From Planctomycetaceae bacterium (GTDB taxonomy: Bacteria > Planctomycetota > Planctomycetia > Pirellulales > Thermoguttaceae), in the NCBI GenBank assembly GCA_012719125.1, contig JAAYAY010000040.1, forward strand, positions 56,141 to 120,140: a stretch of DNA of 64,000 bases, given 5' to 3'. Positions 28,559-38,154 of this stretch are shown in pieces. The notes under the pieces were generated by a model. The model saw only the letters and a list, made by a program, of their open reading frames with translations, was not told the DNA's origin and ran no database searches. How positions within the stretch are numbered: position 1 is the stretch's first letter; every line of letters starts with the position of its first letter. The position numbers and the translations under genes are program-made.

Positions 28559-29917
28559 ATGACCGTGAAACGCAGCCTGCTACTCGCCTCCACGGCTTTT
28601 CTGCTAGCCCTGGCAACCGAAACGCTGGCCGACGCTCCGCCCAACATCCTGCTGATCACCGTCGACAATCTCGGCTACGGCGACCTGCAGTGCTACAACC
28701 CCGATTCAGTGATCCAAACCCCGAGCCTCGATCGCCTTGCGGCAGAAGGCGCCCGACTGACGAGTTTCTACACGGCCTCGCCCACGTGCACCGTCTCACG
28801 TGCCTGCCTGCTCACCGGGCGCATCCCTCAGCGCCACGGCCTGACCGACCAGTTGGCCGGCGTGGAAGGAAACTACGGCGTGGGGCTGAACCAGAACGAG
28901 ATCCTCCTCCCACAGATTCTCAAAAGGGCCCCGACTCCCTACGCCACCGGCTGCTTCGGAAAATGGAACATCGGTTTTGCCGCGGGCTCCCGGCCGACGG
29001 AACGCGGCTTCGACGAATTCATCGGCAACGCCTCGGGTAACCTCGACTACTACCGCCACAACTACCGCGAGCGTCACGACCTCTACCAGGGCACGAAAGA
29101 ACTGCACCGCGAAGGAGAATACACGACCGACATCTTCGCCGATGCCGCCGTCGACTTCATCACCCGCAAGTCGAAGGCAACTCAGCCGTGGTTCTGCTAT
29201 CTCCCCTTCAACGCCCCCCACTTCCCCACCGCCGGCAACAAGCGGCCGGGCGAACCCAACATCTGGCAGGCCCCCGACTGGGCGTTCGAAGCCTACGGCC
29301 TCTCCCCCACCGAAACCAACCCCGAAAAGCGCTATCGGGCCGTCGTGACCGCCCTCGACAGGGCCATCGGCCGGGTCCTCGATGCCCTGGAATCCGCCAA
29401 GGCGACGGAGAACACCTTCGTCTTTCTCATGTCCGACAACGGCGCGTTTCGCTTGGGACGCGAAGGCCTCGACGTCGGTTCCAACTCACCGCTTCGCCAC
29501 GGCGGAGTCACCTGCTGGGAGGGTGGCCTGCGCGTCGTGGCCATGGCTCGCTGGCCCGGCAGGATTCCGGCCGGTTCGGTGGTATCTCAGCCGATGTGGT
29601 CGCCCGATCTCGTGGCGGCATCCGCCAAGCTTGTCGGCGCCAAGTTGCCGAGCGGCGTCGTGTTCGACGGCAAGAACCCGCTCCCGATCCTGACCGATCG
29701 CGCCGCATCGCCCCACGAGTCGTTCTACTTCGTCTACAGGAATCACGCCGCCTTGCGGAAAGGCGATTGGAAGATCGTTCGCGAGAAACCCAACCAGCCT
29801 TGGCAGTTGTTCAACCTGGCGGAGGATCTTCTCGAGACACACGATCTGGCATCTGCCCATCCCGAGCGAGTGCAGGAATTGGAACGGACGTTCGCGGAAT
29901 GGGAAAGAACCTTCTAG
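28559..29917 (+). CDS. Secreted sulfatase (formylglycine-dependent, arylsulfatase-type)
   Basis: The 452-residue protein starts at ATG 28559; residues 4-24 (KRSLLLASTAFLLALATETLA) form a signal peptide. It hydrolyses sulfate esters, probably on polysaccharides. Metal and sulfate-site motifs are ILLITVDNLGYGDLQCY, the active-site stretch SPTCTVSRACLLTGR, GKWNIGF and the late VFLMSDNGAFRLGR. The residue converted to formylglycine would be Cys77. The usual CxPxR signature reads C-T-V-S-R here, with Val79 in the Pro/Ala place. The length is in the normal range. A dispersed repeat sits immediately upstream, so the promoter lies further out or inside the repeat. Confidence 0.9.
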   Translation: MTVKRSLLLASTAFLLALATETLADAPPNILLITVDNLGYGDLQCYNPDSVIQTPSLDRLAAEGARLTSFYTASPTCTVSRACLLTGRIPQRHGLTDQLAGVEGNYGVGLNQNEILLPQILKRAPTPYATGCFGKWNIGFAAGSRPTERGFDEFIGNASGNLDYYRHNYRERHDLYQGTKELHREGEYTTDIFADAAVDFITRKSKATQPWFCYLPFNAPHFPTAGNKRPGEPNIWQAPDWAFEAYGLSPTETNPEKRYRAVVTALDRAIGRVLDALESAKATENTFVFLMSDNGAFRLGREGLDVGSNSPLRHGGVTCWEGGLRVVAMARWPGRIPAGSVVSQPMWSPDLVAASAKLVGAKLPSGVVFDGKNPLPILTDRAASPHESFYFVYRNHAALRKGDWKIVREKPNQPWQLFNLAEDLLETHDLASAHPERVQELERTFAEWERTF

Positions 29918-29921
29918 CTTT

Positions 29922-29947
29922 AGGTCACCGCTCGCCGAGCGGGACCT
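29922..29947 (+). terminator. Stem-loop after the sulfatase gene
   Basis: AGGTC(A)CCGCTCG and CGAGCGGGACCT form a 12-bp stem with one bulged A and a one-base loop, 5 bases past the stop codon. There is no T-run, so it may be an RNA-end stabiliser or a dispersed palindrome rather than a true intrinsic terminator. Confidence 0.5.
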
Positions 29948-30603
29948 CACGCCAAGCATTTGATCCCCCAACACATAGTGCCTCCGCAGTAGTTCGCCAC
30001 AACTTGTCGACCAGCAACAGAGCACGATTTCCCGCCCGAGCTTCATGAATAACCCGGGTCACTCGCGGCGACTTCAGCCGTCGATTTCACCGAGGCGCCT
30101 GGGCATTATCTCAAAACTTCGTCGGTGTGTCGGACGCGTGTCGGACCGATGCAGTCTCGGGCCGGTCGATTGCAGGGTCAGGACACGCCCTCCTCGGCGT
30201 CTTGGGTCCAATGCGCCACTGCACCAGGTGTCCGCCACCTCTGAACTTCTGGGCGACTCAAGAACTTCAAAGGTGTGCTTCACATGGTGCAGTTCCGCAG
30301 CTCCCGCCAGTGGCTGGATTCAACGGGAAGGTATAAGGTTCAGTTCACTGCCCCGGTCGGTTAGGCAGACGCCAAATACCGGAATCCCAACTGCCTCAAG
30401 AGTTGTCCACACGAGTTGGGTCAGGCATCTAGCGGTTCAGTTGAAGAAGCGGCTCAGCACGCCATCACCTTGATGTACGAGCGGCATACGTCGTCCCCGT
30501 CGGAAATGCGTTTCGGTCCATGTGACCGGAGTGGACCGGCTCAACTCTTGCCGCAGAAACGCTGTCGCCCGCACGGCGGCCCGAATCAAAAAATGCTTCT
30601 TGA
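29948..30603. other. Intergenic left border of the first defence-like island
   Basis: About 650 bases with no supported gene. A 43-base segment at 30234-30276 (CTCTGAACTTCTG..TCAAGAACTTCAAAGG) resembles a segment at 37329-37370 on the other side of the island. Base composition is less GC-skewed than in the flanking genes. Confidence 0.45.
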
Positions 30604-31347
30604 TCATTGTCTCAGTTGCAGCGTCGCCCTTTCCGCATCGTAGCGATACTTTCCGATCGTTCCGTCTTTGATTCGATCGACGACTTCGGCGATGACCGGC
30701 AACGGGACCAGGAACCATTCTCGCGGGCGGACTTGTCCGCCAAAGCGGTCGGCGAGCGCGACGTCGAGGCGCGCTTTGGCGAAGAACTTGTGCAGCGTCG
30801 CTTCGAGGGCTTTGCGGTTGATGTTGGCCAGCTTGTACGAGGCGACGAGCTTGGCTTCGGCTAACAAAAATGTGGGGTCTTTCTTGGCTCCGGCGATTCG
30901 CGAGTAAGGGTCTCCGCCGGTAACGCCGATTTTATGAAGCACCTCGCGGTGTTCTTGAATGAAGGAATCGTCCGACAGGCTACGCGCAACGTAGATCGTT
31001 CCCGAAGCGGTGTCGTCATTACCGGCGACGCCGGAAAAGAGTGGACCGAAGTCGCTGTCGTCGTCATCGGATGCGGGTTGGGGCGGAATAATTCGACGGC
31101 TGTTTTCGTCTTTGTTGAGCGCTCGCCGAAGTGAGCGCAACAACAAGTCGGCCTCGGTTCCGTTGTCGAAGATCACGCGCAGCCGTCGGTCCCGTTCCCC
31201 GTGTTCAGGCGTGAACCACTTGCCGACTTCGGCGACCATTGCCTTGTGACCGTCGACAATGAACCAATCCCCCTTCACGATTTGCGATCGGCTGCTGAAT
31301 TTGAATAGCTCGGTTGTTTGCCGCCCCGACTCGATGTCGGCCTGCAC
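30604..31347 (-). CDS. GIY-YIG nuclease (T5orf172/MUG113-like), probably N-terminally shortened
   Basis: This 247-residue protein starts at a GTG at 31347 inside the upstream helicase gene (73-base overlap). Residues 117-153 carry the GIY-YIG core: GTIYVARS and HKIGVTGGDPYSRI; the general base-type elements continue to LEATLHKFF. The domain is closest to the T5orf172/MUG113 branch. The N-terminal part (KGDWFIVDGHKAMVAEVGKWF, then LRVIFDNGTEADLLLRSL) is a conserved domain of a nuclease family seen next to helicases. In the same frame the sequence upstream of the GTG also reads like this family (DPTPEQVAQRKPCEDFDDF at 31425-31369), so the true N-terminus may have been longer. Likely the nuclease of the island. 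Confidence 0.78.
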   Translation of the reverse strand: MQADIESGRQTTELFKFSSRSQIVKGDWFIVDGHKAMVAEVGKWFTPEHGERDRRLRVIFDNGTEADLLLRSLRRALNKDENSRRIIPPQPASDDDDSDFGPLFSGVAGNDDTASGTIYVARSLSDDSFIQEHREVLHKIGVTGGDPYSRIAGAKKDPTFLLAEAKLVASYKLANINRKALEATLHKFFAKARLDVALADRFGGQVRPREWFLVPLPVIAEVVDRIKDGTIGKYRYDAERATLQLRQ

Positions 31348-33089
31348 TGCCTCGAACTCCAGCCGGAAGTCGTCGAAGTCTTCACACGGCTTTCGCTGAG
31401 CAACCTGTTCGGGTGTTGGATCAAGTTCAGGGCAGCGACGGCGCGTTGCCGGATCGCTTCTTGGTCTTGATCGGACAAGTCCGGGTACTTGTCCCGGATA
31501 ATCTTCCCCATCCGCTGCTGAGTCGTCTCCTGCGGAGGCAGCTCGTCGTTGAACAAACCGTCCTGAACGGTTCGAGTATCCTGCACAAAGCTGGCCACGA
31601 CTTCGTTCAGGTCCTCGCGGCAGATCCGGGTCGCTTCGTCGCTTTCCGGTTCGGCCAATCCGTTGATTTCGATCTGAACCGCCCCCGTTTCGCTATTGCT
31701 GCCGACGTTGCAACCGCCCTCGTCATAGCCGTCGGGCCCGTAATCCAAATCCGGCAGCGGACCGCTGCTGGCCGTCTTCGGTCGAAACTCGAATCGGGGG
31801 GCGAGCACCTGTTCCATCAACAGACTCGCGGCGATTGCCTTGAGCGTATCGTTCACGGCTTCGGTCACCGCTTGTTCGCTGGCATCTGGTTCGGCAATTA
31901 GGTTGGTGAAGCGTGCTTGCGTCTTGCCCGGTGCGTCGCGCGTGGCGCGGCCTATGATCTGCACGATCTCCGTCAGGCTCGACCGGTAGCCGATGGTCAA
32001 CGCATGTTCGCACCACACCCAATCGAAACCCTCTTTGGCCATTCCCAGGGCAATGATGATGTCGACGTGATCGCGATTGTCCCGGTTGGCCGGATCACGC
32101 AGTGCTGCGGCGACCCTTTCCCGTTTAATTGGTTCGTCGTCGACCAGATCGGCAATCCGCAGCGTGCGTCCGTCGGATGTCTTGACCAATTGAAATCCGG
32201 TCGCCTCATCGGCGCCCTGCCACTGGCCGAGCGTTTCGAGAATGTGTTCAACCTCCTTGTGTTTGTCCTGGGTGCTTTCGCGGCTGTTCACGTTGGGGAT
32301 GTGGATAATCGTCTTTTCGTCCGGCTTCAGCACCTTCGGCAGATCGTCGACGTAGCTGCCCGAATAGAAGTAGTAACCGATATCGAGCTTTTTCAGGTGT
32401 TGGTAACCGCCGAGTTGTTCGTAATAGGTGTACGTCACCGTTTCAAAGCGACGTTCGTCTTCGGGCAACAGCACGGCGGCCGCATCGCCGCGAAAGTAGC
32501 TGCCGGTCATCGCGATCAGGTGCGTTTTGTCCCGTTCGATAAGCTGCCGCACGAACTCGCCCAGCCGATTGTCTTCACTGATCGAGACGTGATGAAATTC
32601 ATCGACCGCGATCAACCGATCGTCGAACGCCTCGACCCCGAACCTTTCGAATGCGAAGCGGAATGTCGAATGGGTGCAAACCAGCGTCTTATCGTCGGAT
32701 TCCAAAAACCGGCCCACTGCAGTAACTTTGCCGTCGTTGCCGTTGGGGCCGGGTGCGTTGCACAGACTCCATTGCGGAGCCACCTCCCAATCGGCGAAGA
32801 AGCCGTGGTCCTTCAGCCGCGTGTTGGCAAAGCTGGCACCGATCGACTTCTCGGGGACAACGACGATGGCTTGTTTCAGTCCCTGGCGGTGCAGTTTGTC
32901 CAGCGCCACGAACATCAACGCCCGGCTCTTGCCTGAGGCAGGCGGCGACTTGATCAACAGGTATTGTTCCCCGCGCCGCAGCCAGACGCGTTCCTGCATC
33001 GGCCGCATGCCCATCGCGTTGGACCGTGTGGACCGCCCGTCACCCGTGTAATCGACGCTGATGCCGGGCATGGTGTTCTTGTCGCTCAT
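31275..33089 (-). CDS. SF2 DEAD/DEAH-like helicase, C-terminus probably truncated
   Basis: This 604-residue protein has a superfamily 2 helicase core: Walker A SPPASGKS (48-55), the Walker B box VDEFHH (162-167), motif III-like MTGSYFRGD (194-202) and motif VI EIVQIIGRATRDAPGK in the second RecA domain. Residues up to RQRAVAALNLIQHPN read as normal family sequence; after that the last about 50 residues (SRVKTSTTSGWSSRQ...) are Ser/Arg-rich and run out of frame over the GIY-YIG N-terminal region. A deletion or frameshift near 31380-31430 is the simplest reading. It overlaps the RhuM gene by 4 bases (ATGA), so translation is coupled. Confidence 0.82.
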   Translation of the reverse strand: MSDKNTMPGISVDYTGDGRSTRSNAMGMRPMQERVWLRRGEQYLLIKSPPASGKSRALMFVALDKLHRQGLKQAIVVVPEKSIGASFANTRLKDHGFFADWEVAPQWSLCNAPGPNGNDGKVTAVGRFLESDDKTLVCTHSTFRFAFERFGVEAFDDRLIAVDEFHHVSISEDNRLGEFVRQLIERDKTHLIAMTGSYFRGDAAAVLLPEDERRFETVTYTYYEQLGGYQHLKKLDIGYYFYSGSYVDDLPKVLKPDEKTIIHIPNVNSRESTQDKHKEVEHILETLGQWQGADEATGFQLVKTSDGRTLRIADLVDDEPIKRERVAAALRDPANRDNRDHVDIIIALGMAKEGFDWVWCEHALTIGYRSSLTEIVQIIGRATRDAPGKTQARFTNLIAEPDASEQAVTEAVNDTLKAIAASLLMEQVLAPRFEFRPKTASSGPLPDLDYGPDGYDEGGCNVGSNSETGAVQIEINGLAEPESDEATRICREDLNEVVASFVQDTRTVQDGLFNDELPPQETTQQRMGKIIRDKYPDLSDQDQEAIRQRAVAALNLIQHPNRLLSESRVKTSTTSGWSSRQCRPTSSRGGKQPSYSNSAADRKS

Positions 33090-34114
33090 TCAGCATCCCC
33101 TTTGCCTTTTCCCTTTTCCTTTTCCTTCAATTCTCGCTCGAGATCCTCAAGCTCCTTCAAGTCTTCCGCGTCCGCTTCGATCGCCTCGGCCGCGCGACGG
33201 TTGGCGTCAAATGCCTCATACCGCTCATGGGCCACGCGTTTCATTTCGTCATGGCTGATCGAACCGGGGCCGCTGAGCACAGCCTGGTCGTTAAACCGCA
33301 ACAGGTCGTCGACGTTTTGCCGCCAGTAGTCGAGCGTGAGATCCTTGCGCTGCTTTACCCGCAGTTCCGCTTGCTCCAGGAAGATCACGACCAGCCGGTT
33401 GAGCGTGTCGATTTCATCATGAGTCAGATAGTTCTTCGCGATAAGGACATCCTGCTTCCGCACCCGCGACCCTTTCCAGTTGGTCAAGGCCATGTTCGGC
33501 TGGGCGGGGTCGGCGCGGCTGACGATCAATTCCGCGGCCGTTTGTCCCGTGGCGGCGTAATGCAGTTTATTCTGCACTTCAGCAAAGAAAAGCTGCGTCG
33601 CCGAGTCGTCGGGGCGGTAGTCGCTGCTGAGCGCAAACAGGTCGCGGACCTTCTGGTAGAATCGTTTCTCCGACGCCCGAATTTCACGGATTCGAGCCAG
33701 CAATTCATCGAAGTAGTCCCAGCCGCGGGGGTCTTTCAGGCGTTCGTCGTCCATCACGAAACCCTTCACGAGGTACTCGCGAAGGTGGGTCGTCGCCCAC
33801 TGCCGGAACTGGGTGCCTCGCGGCGAACGGACGCGGTAGCCGATGGCCAGGATCAGGTCGAGATTGTAGAACTGGATTGTGCGTTTAACCTCGCGTTTCC
33901 CCTCAATTTGAACTGTCAAGGATTCCTTGACAGTTGCCTCCGCCTGCAATTCCCCCTCTTCAAGGATGTTGTTGGCGTGCAGCGAGACGTTCTGCTTGCT
34001 CGTCTGAAATAGCTCCGCGATCTCGGCCTGACTGAGCCAAATCGTCCCGCCGTCGACCCTCAATTGCAGCCGGCTCTTTCCGTCTTCGGAGGCATACAGA
34101 ATCAGATCACTCAT
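33086..34114 (-). CDS. RhuM family protein
   Basis: This 342-residue protein belongs to the RhuM family, named from a Salmonella pathogenicity island gene and often found inside restriction-modification loci. Recognisable parts are the N-terminal helix-turn-helix-like stretch TIWLSQAEIAELFQTSKQNVS, the segment IQFYNLDLILAIGYRVRSPRGTQFRQWA (a Bro/KilA-like DNA-binding core) and HYAATGQTAAELI. The C-terminus is a charged coiled coil ending KEKEKGKGKGDAE. It overlaps the methyltransferase gene upstream by 8 bases and the helicase downstream by 4, so it is an integral member of the operon. Its biochemical role is unknown; a DNA-binding regulatory part is inferred. Confidence 0.85.
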   Translation of the reverse strand: MSDLILYASEDGKSRLQLRVDGGTIWLSQAEIAELFQTSKQNVSLHANNILEEGELQAEATVKESLTVQIEGKREVKRTIQFYNLDLILAIGYRVRSPRGTQFRQWATTHLREYLVKGFVMDDERLKDPRGWDYFDELLARIREIRASEKRFYQKVRDLFALSSDYRPDDSATQLFFAEVQNKLHYAATGQTAAELIVSRADPAQPNMALTNWKGSRVRKQDVLIAKNYLTHDEIDTLNRLVVIFLEQAELRVKQRKDLTLDYWRQNVDDLLRFNDQAVLSGPGSISHDEMKRVAHERYEAFDANRRAAEAIEADAEDLKELEDLERELKEKEKGKGKGDAE

Positions 34115-36883
34115 TCGCGTTCACCTTGGCCGTCATCTCCGTGTACATCTGGAATAGCGTTTCCAGCCGTTCGGTGTCGTTCTTGAAGCGGCGGCCGATG
34201 TAGATGCGTTCGAGTGTTTCGTCGTTGCGATCGTGAGCGGCTCGCAGATCGTCGGGCATCGTCTCGGGGTCATACAACTCCGCGATGGTCGCTGGCCAAT
34301 GAGCCTCGCGGGCCAGCAAGATGTCCTCGGCGCAACGCGTCAGGTCGGACTTGTTTTGATCCGAGAGAGGTGGAACGGGGAAGGTGTTCCAGCCGAGATT
34401 GCTTGCGTACCGGATTCGCGTTTCCAATTTGCCGCATATGATCGTGACCCAAGTTAAGTGGAGCTTGGAACTCAGAATCGCAAGGTCAATCAAGGTTGGG
34501 TTGTAGATAGCATGAGCTAGATGAGTGATGATGTATTTTGAAGGCAGATATCCAACGGGCAAGAATTCTCGACGTTCTGACGACACTTGTGGAACAAGTA
34601 TTTGCGATGTCTCGCAGGTGTGGCGATACCGAAACTGATGGGGACGACTGGCCAGGGTTCGAGCGACTTGACCACCTGACTTCCGATATTTTAGAACCGC
34701 ATCTATGCGCTCTTTCGTTCCAGGATGCGACTTTGCAGATTCGAGTTCATTATCGGCAAACCACAGGCAATAACGCGTCTTTCCGTCAATGAATTCGCTT
34801 GTTCCCAAGACCGGACGGATGTTACTTTCCAGGTCAGGGTGGTTTCGAATCATTTCTCGTGCGCTGTCACTGGTTAAAAAGAGGTTCCCGCCATCGTAGG
34901 CAGCGTTGCCTGTAATCATCGGCGATAACTGATCTGAACAGAAGCTTCGTGGCTGCACAATATCGTCCGTTCCCTCAACGAGGTATGGACTGATGTTTGA
35001 TACCTCTCTTCGTGAGTCGCCGTCAAACAAATACTTCGGTCCTCCAGAGCGTCTTCTTAGTCCTAGAATCGTGACCGAAACTCCAGCATTGTGAGCGGCT
35101 AAGTTTGCCCATTTGAATGGTCGGTACGCGAAGTCGACTTCGCAACCACTGGCAAATACGGCGGGCCAAAATGTCGGAACGTGTGTTCCTTGATTGACAG
35201 AGTTTGTTGCTACCAGTGCCGCACGAGCCGAAGAACCTGAAAGGAACCGGCACGCCTTTAGCAGGAAGCCGCATACATAGTCTCTAGGTTCTTGTGCTGG
35301 CGCCCAGCGAATATCGTGGCAATGTCCTCCTTCTGATTCGGGTCCTGCTTTTTTCCACCGACATATGGCGGGTTGCCGCAAATATACGTCTCACCGCCCT
35401 CGTTCTCAAAATCAAACTCAGCTTGCTCCAGCGGGGTTTGAAAAAGATCGTCTTCCGTCAGCTTCACGCCGCCCGTCCCCGTCGGCGGACAGACCTTCGT
35501 CCAATCCAGCCTCAAGGCGTTGCCGTGCGTGATCCAATTGTCGTTTTCCAACGGCAGGAACTCGGCGAGTGCCAAACGCCGGCCGCGATGCAGTTCGTCG
35601 CACTGGTATTCGGCAATCACCAACGCGAGCCGGGCGACTTCGGCCGCGAAGTGTCGGATCTCGATGCCGCGGAAATTCGTCAACGGAATGTCCGTCCGTC
35701 GGTCGGCCTCGCCGCGACGCCGGTTGATCTCCGCTTCAATCTCGCGCATCTGCTTGTACGCGATCACCAAGAAGTTACCGCTCCCGCAAGCCGGATCGAA
35801 GACGCGGATGCGGGCCAGCCGCTTGCGAAGGTTCAATAGCTTCCGCCGGTTGTCGCCGGCCTCCGCCAGTTGCAAACGCAACTCGTCCAGAAACAGCGGA
35901 TTGAGCACCTTGAGGATGTTCGGCACGCTGGTGTAGTGCATGCCGAGCGCGCCGCGTTCTTCGTCATCGGCGACCGCCTGGATCATCGACCCAAAGATGT
36001 CGGGATTGATCCGCGTCCAATCAAGCGAGCCGATGTGCAGCAGGTACGAGCGCGCAATCTGCGTGAATTGTGGGACGTTGTCTTCACTTGCGCCCCCGCC
36101 GAACAGTCCGCCGTTGACGTACGGAAACTGGCCGGCCCACGATCGCAGCCCCGCGCCCTCGCGATCCTTCATCGGAACGTCCATCGCGCGAAAGATCTCG
36201 GCCAACACAAAGTGCGTGTTCGCGCCGCTCGGCTCGCTCATCTGACGAACCGTTTCGGTGAACACGCCACTGCCCTGAAAGATGCCGGTGTCTTCAGCGA
36301 AGAAGCAAAAAATCAGCCGGGCGAAGAAGTGGTTCAGGTGCTCGCGGTGCTCGTCGCCATCCCATTCCGGATTATGGCGCAGCAGTTCGACGTACAGCCG
36401 ATTCAGCCGTCCGGTGGCTTTGATATCGAAGGCGTTCTCACGAATCTGCCGTACGGTCGAAATGCCGGCCAATTCCAGAAAAAACCCGAAGTGATCGGCC
36501 AGTTCGGCGTAATCGCAAACCAGGGTTTCGCCGGTGTTCAGATTTTCGGCGTGGATGCACTGCCCATCGGTGGCCAGCGCGAACTTGGCTTTGTGCTTTG
36601 CGGTCGCGGGAGTGCCGGTCAGTTGTTTCAGCAGATCGCCAACCGCATCCGGACCGCCGCCGTCAATCGCCGCGATATGAATGTTGTTCCGCTGCAAGAC
36701 GGCGACGACGCCATGACCATCGACGTCCGTTTTGTTGGTCGTGCTCTTGCCGGTGCTGCGTAGCCGCTTGATCGTATTCGCTTTGTTTCCAAACGCTTCG
36801 AGAAACGCATACGGAAACTCCGCCGCCCCAAACGGCTGTTCGGCCAGCTTGCTGACTGCTTCTTCAATTTCAACTGCGTTCAA
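34107..36883 (-). pseudogene. MmeI-like DNA methyltransferase split by a 1-base frameshift
   Basis: Two frames together spell one class I adenine-type DNA methyltransferase of about 925 residues, the length of MmeI-like enzymes. The N-terminal frame (36883 down to a stop at 35258; TTG start) has the SAM motif VFDPACGSGNF (362-371) and the catalytic motif GNPPYVGG (503-510). The C-terminal frame (stop at 34107) continues with DYVCGFLLKACRF, AALVATNSVNQG and the target-recognition and C-terminal helical parts. Adding one G at 35281-35282 joins them as NLEDYVCGFLLKA. The N-terminal third shows no obvious PD-(D/E)xK nuclease motif, unlike MmeI. As read, the enzyme would be truncated after motif IV; sequencing error or programmed shift remain possible. 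Confidence 0.85.
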
Positions 36884-37574
36884 GCGTCCGTTCCCTCAGC
36901 CGCCATAAGTGGTATTCTGTCATATCCACTGCACCGCGGCGTGTTGCCGACGGAGTGCTACAATCCTACGGCGATCACCGTCAGTGCACAAGATGGTGGG
37001 GTGCCTTCGGTGAGGGTAGGTCTTGTGTTCGGTATTTCGACCTCGGCCGGTTTCGATTTGGCTGGCACTGCGTCTCCATTCTGCGGTTGATTCTGCCGCT
37101 TTTGTTGCTCTGACCACCATTGCCGGCAGTTGCCCTCGGCCTAACCGTCCGCGTGCAGAAACCGCATGCCGCTAAGTGACTCATGACAAAATGAGCTCGG
37201 TCGCGAACGCGAGTTTGTGAGACGACCAAGGAGGCCGTGTCAGGGGCGCGCAACGAAGGGGCGGATCGGTATCCCGGGAACCTCCCCCTGAAGAGCGGAG
37301 AGGCGAACCGCCAACTCACTCGGGTCGCCCCGACCTCGGAAGTTCTGCCACAATCAAGAACTTCAGGTGTCGCCCCCACCAAAGCTACGAATCGCACCTT
37401 TCTTGCGCGCCTCGCTCACATCGACCGAGGCGCCGGACGGTGACTTCATTGCACTCGTCGCCATTCACAACCCACGCAACAAACACCGACCCGCAAGCTC
37501 CACTCACCAGCTCACTACCCCCCTTTTCTCCGGCAATCCCCCCAAGAAACCCCGCCAAACCGTCCAAGAAAGTA
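36884..37574. other. Intergenic right border of the first defence-like island
   Basis: About 690 bases without a supported gene. It should contain the promoter of the leftward methyltransferase operon. At 37329-37370 there is an imperfect copy of the segment at 30234-30276, including an inverted pair GAAGTTCT/AAGAACTTC. Confidence 0.45.
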
Positions 37575-37602
37575 TTGACAAATAACTGTATATGTGTATA
37601 CT
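37575..37602 (+). promoter_or_regulatory. Strong sigma-70-like promoter, TTGACA-16-TATACT
   Basis: A consensus -35 TTGACA (37575-37580), 16-base AT-rich spacer and -10 TATACT (37597-37602), embedded in GTATTGACA..TGTGTATACT. It faces right toward the sulfatase remnant and the sugar-binding protein gene. A near-identical architecture is found on the minus strand at 55040-55067. Confidence 0.7.
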
Positions 37603-37881
37603 AAACCAAAACCCTGCATAAGCCCCACCCAGCCAGCCAAAACCGCTCCGCCACCACGATACCGGCAAAACCAACCCTCCGTTGACCAACTCCGGCTCAA
37701 AGCTCATACCCCCATGGAGAGGGCCCAATGAACAGGCGCCCCGAGAATCACCGTAACCTCTTGCCCCGCAATACCATAGCGCAAGATGGCACATGCACCT
37801 ATCGATCGACACCCGCAACATCCCGGAAGCACGCCCGCAGCCTTGATTCACCGTGGAGTAATAGGCGGTTAACCCCAACAA

Positions 37882-38154
37882 TCATCCGTACTGTTTCGAT
37901 TCTCCTGTTCATCTTGTCAGTCTTGGCCTTCGCCTGTCCCACATCGGCCGCCGCCGAGAAACGCCCCCGAACTTCATCCTCATCTTCGTCGACGATCAGG
38001 GCTACCAGGACCTCGGCCGCTACGGAGCCGAGAAGATCAACACGCCCCGCGTCGACCGCATGGCCGCCGAGGGCATCCGCTTCACCGATTTCGACGTATC
38101 GGTACAATGTGCGGATGTCGGCAAAGCTCTTGTCCCAACAGAAAGGCATGCATC
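37882..38154 (+). pseudogene. Sulfatase 5' remnant
   Basis: A signal peptide ([26 protein letters not shown], in pieces) leads into the sulfatase N-terminus in a shifted frame: [17 protein letters not shown], then [19 protein letters not shown] and IRFTDF, up to about 38090. One base is missing in the CCCC run near 37966. The homology stops before the CxPxR active site and the frame ends at 38156. No nearby ATG serves the signal peptide. It is a decayed leftover of a second sulfatase gene, ending where the next gene begins. Confidence 0.75.

Noticed and set aside
30604..36883. Classical type I or BREX system
   Set aside because: No HsdS/HsdR-like or BrxL/PglZ genes are present; domain content is methylase, RhuM, helicase and GIY-YIG only.
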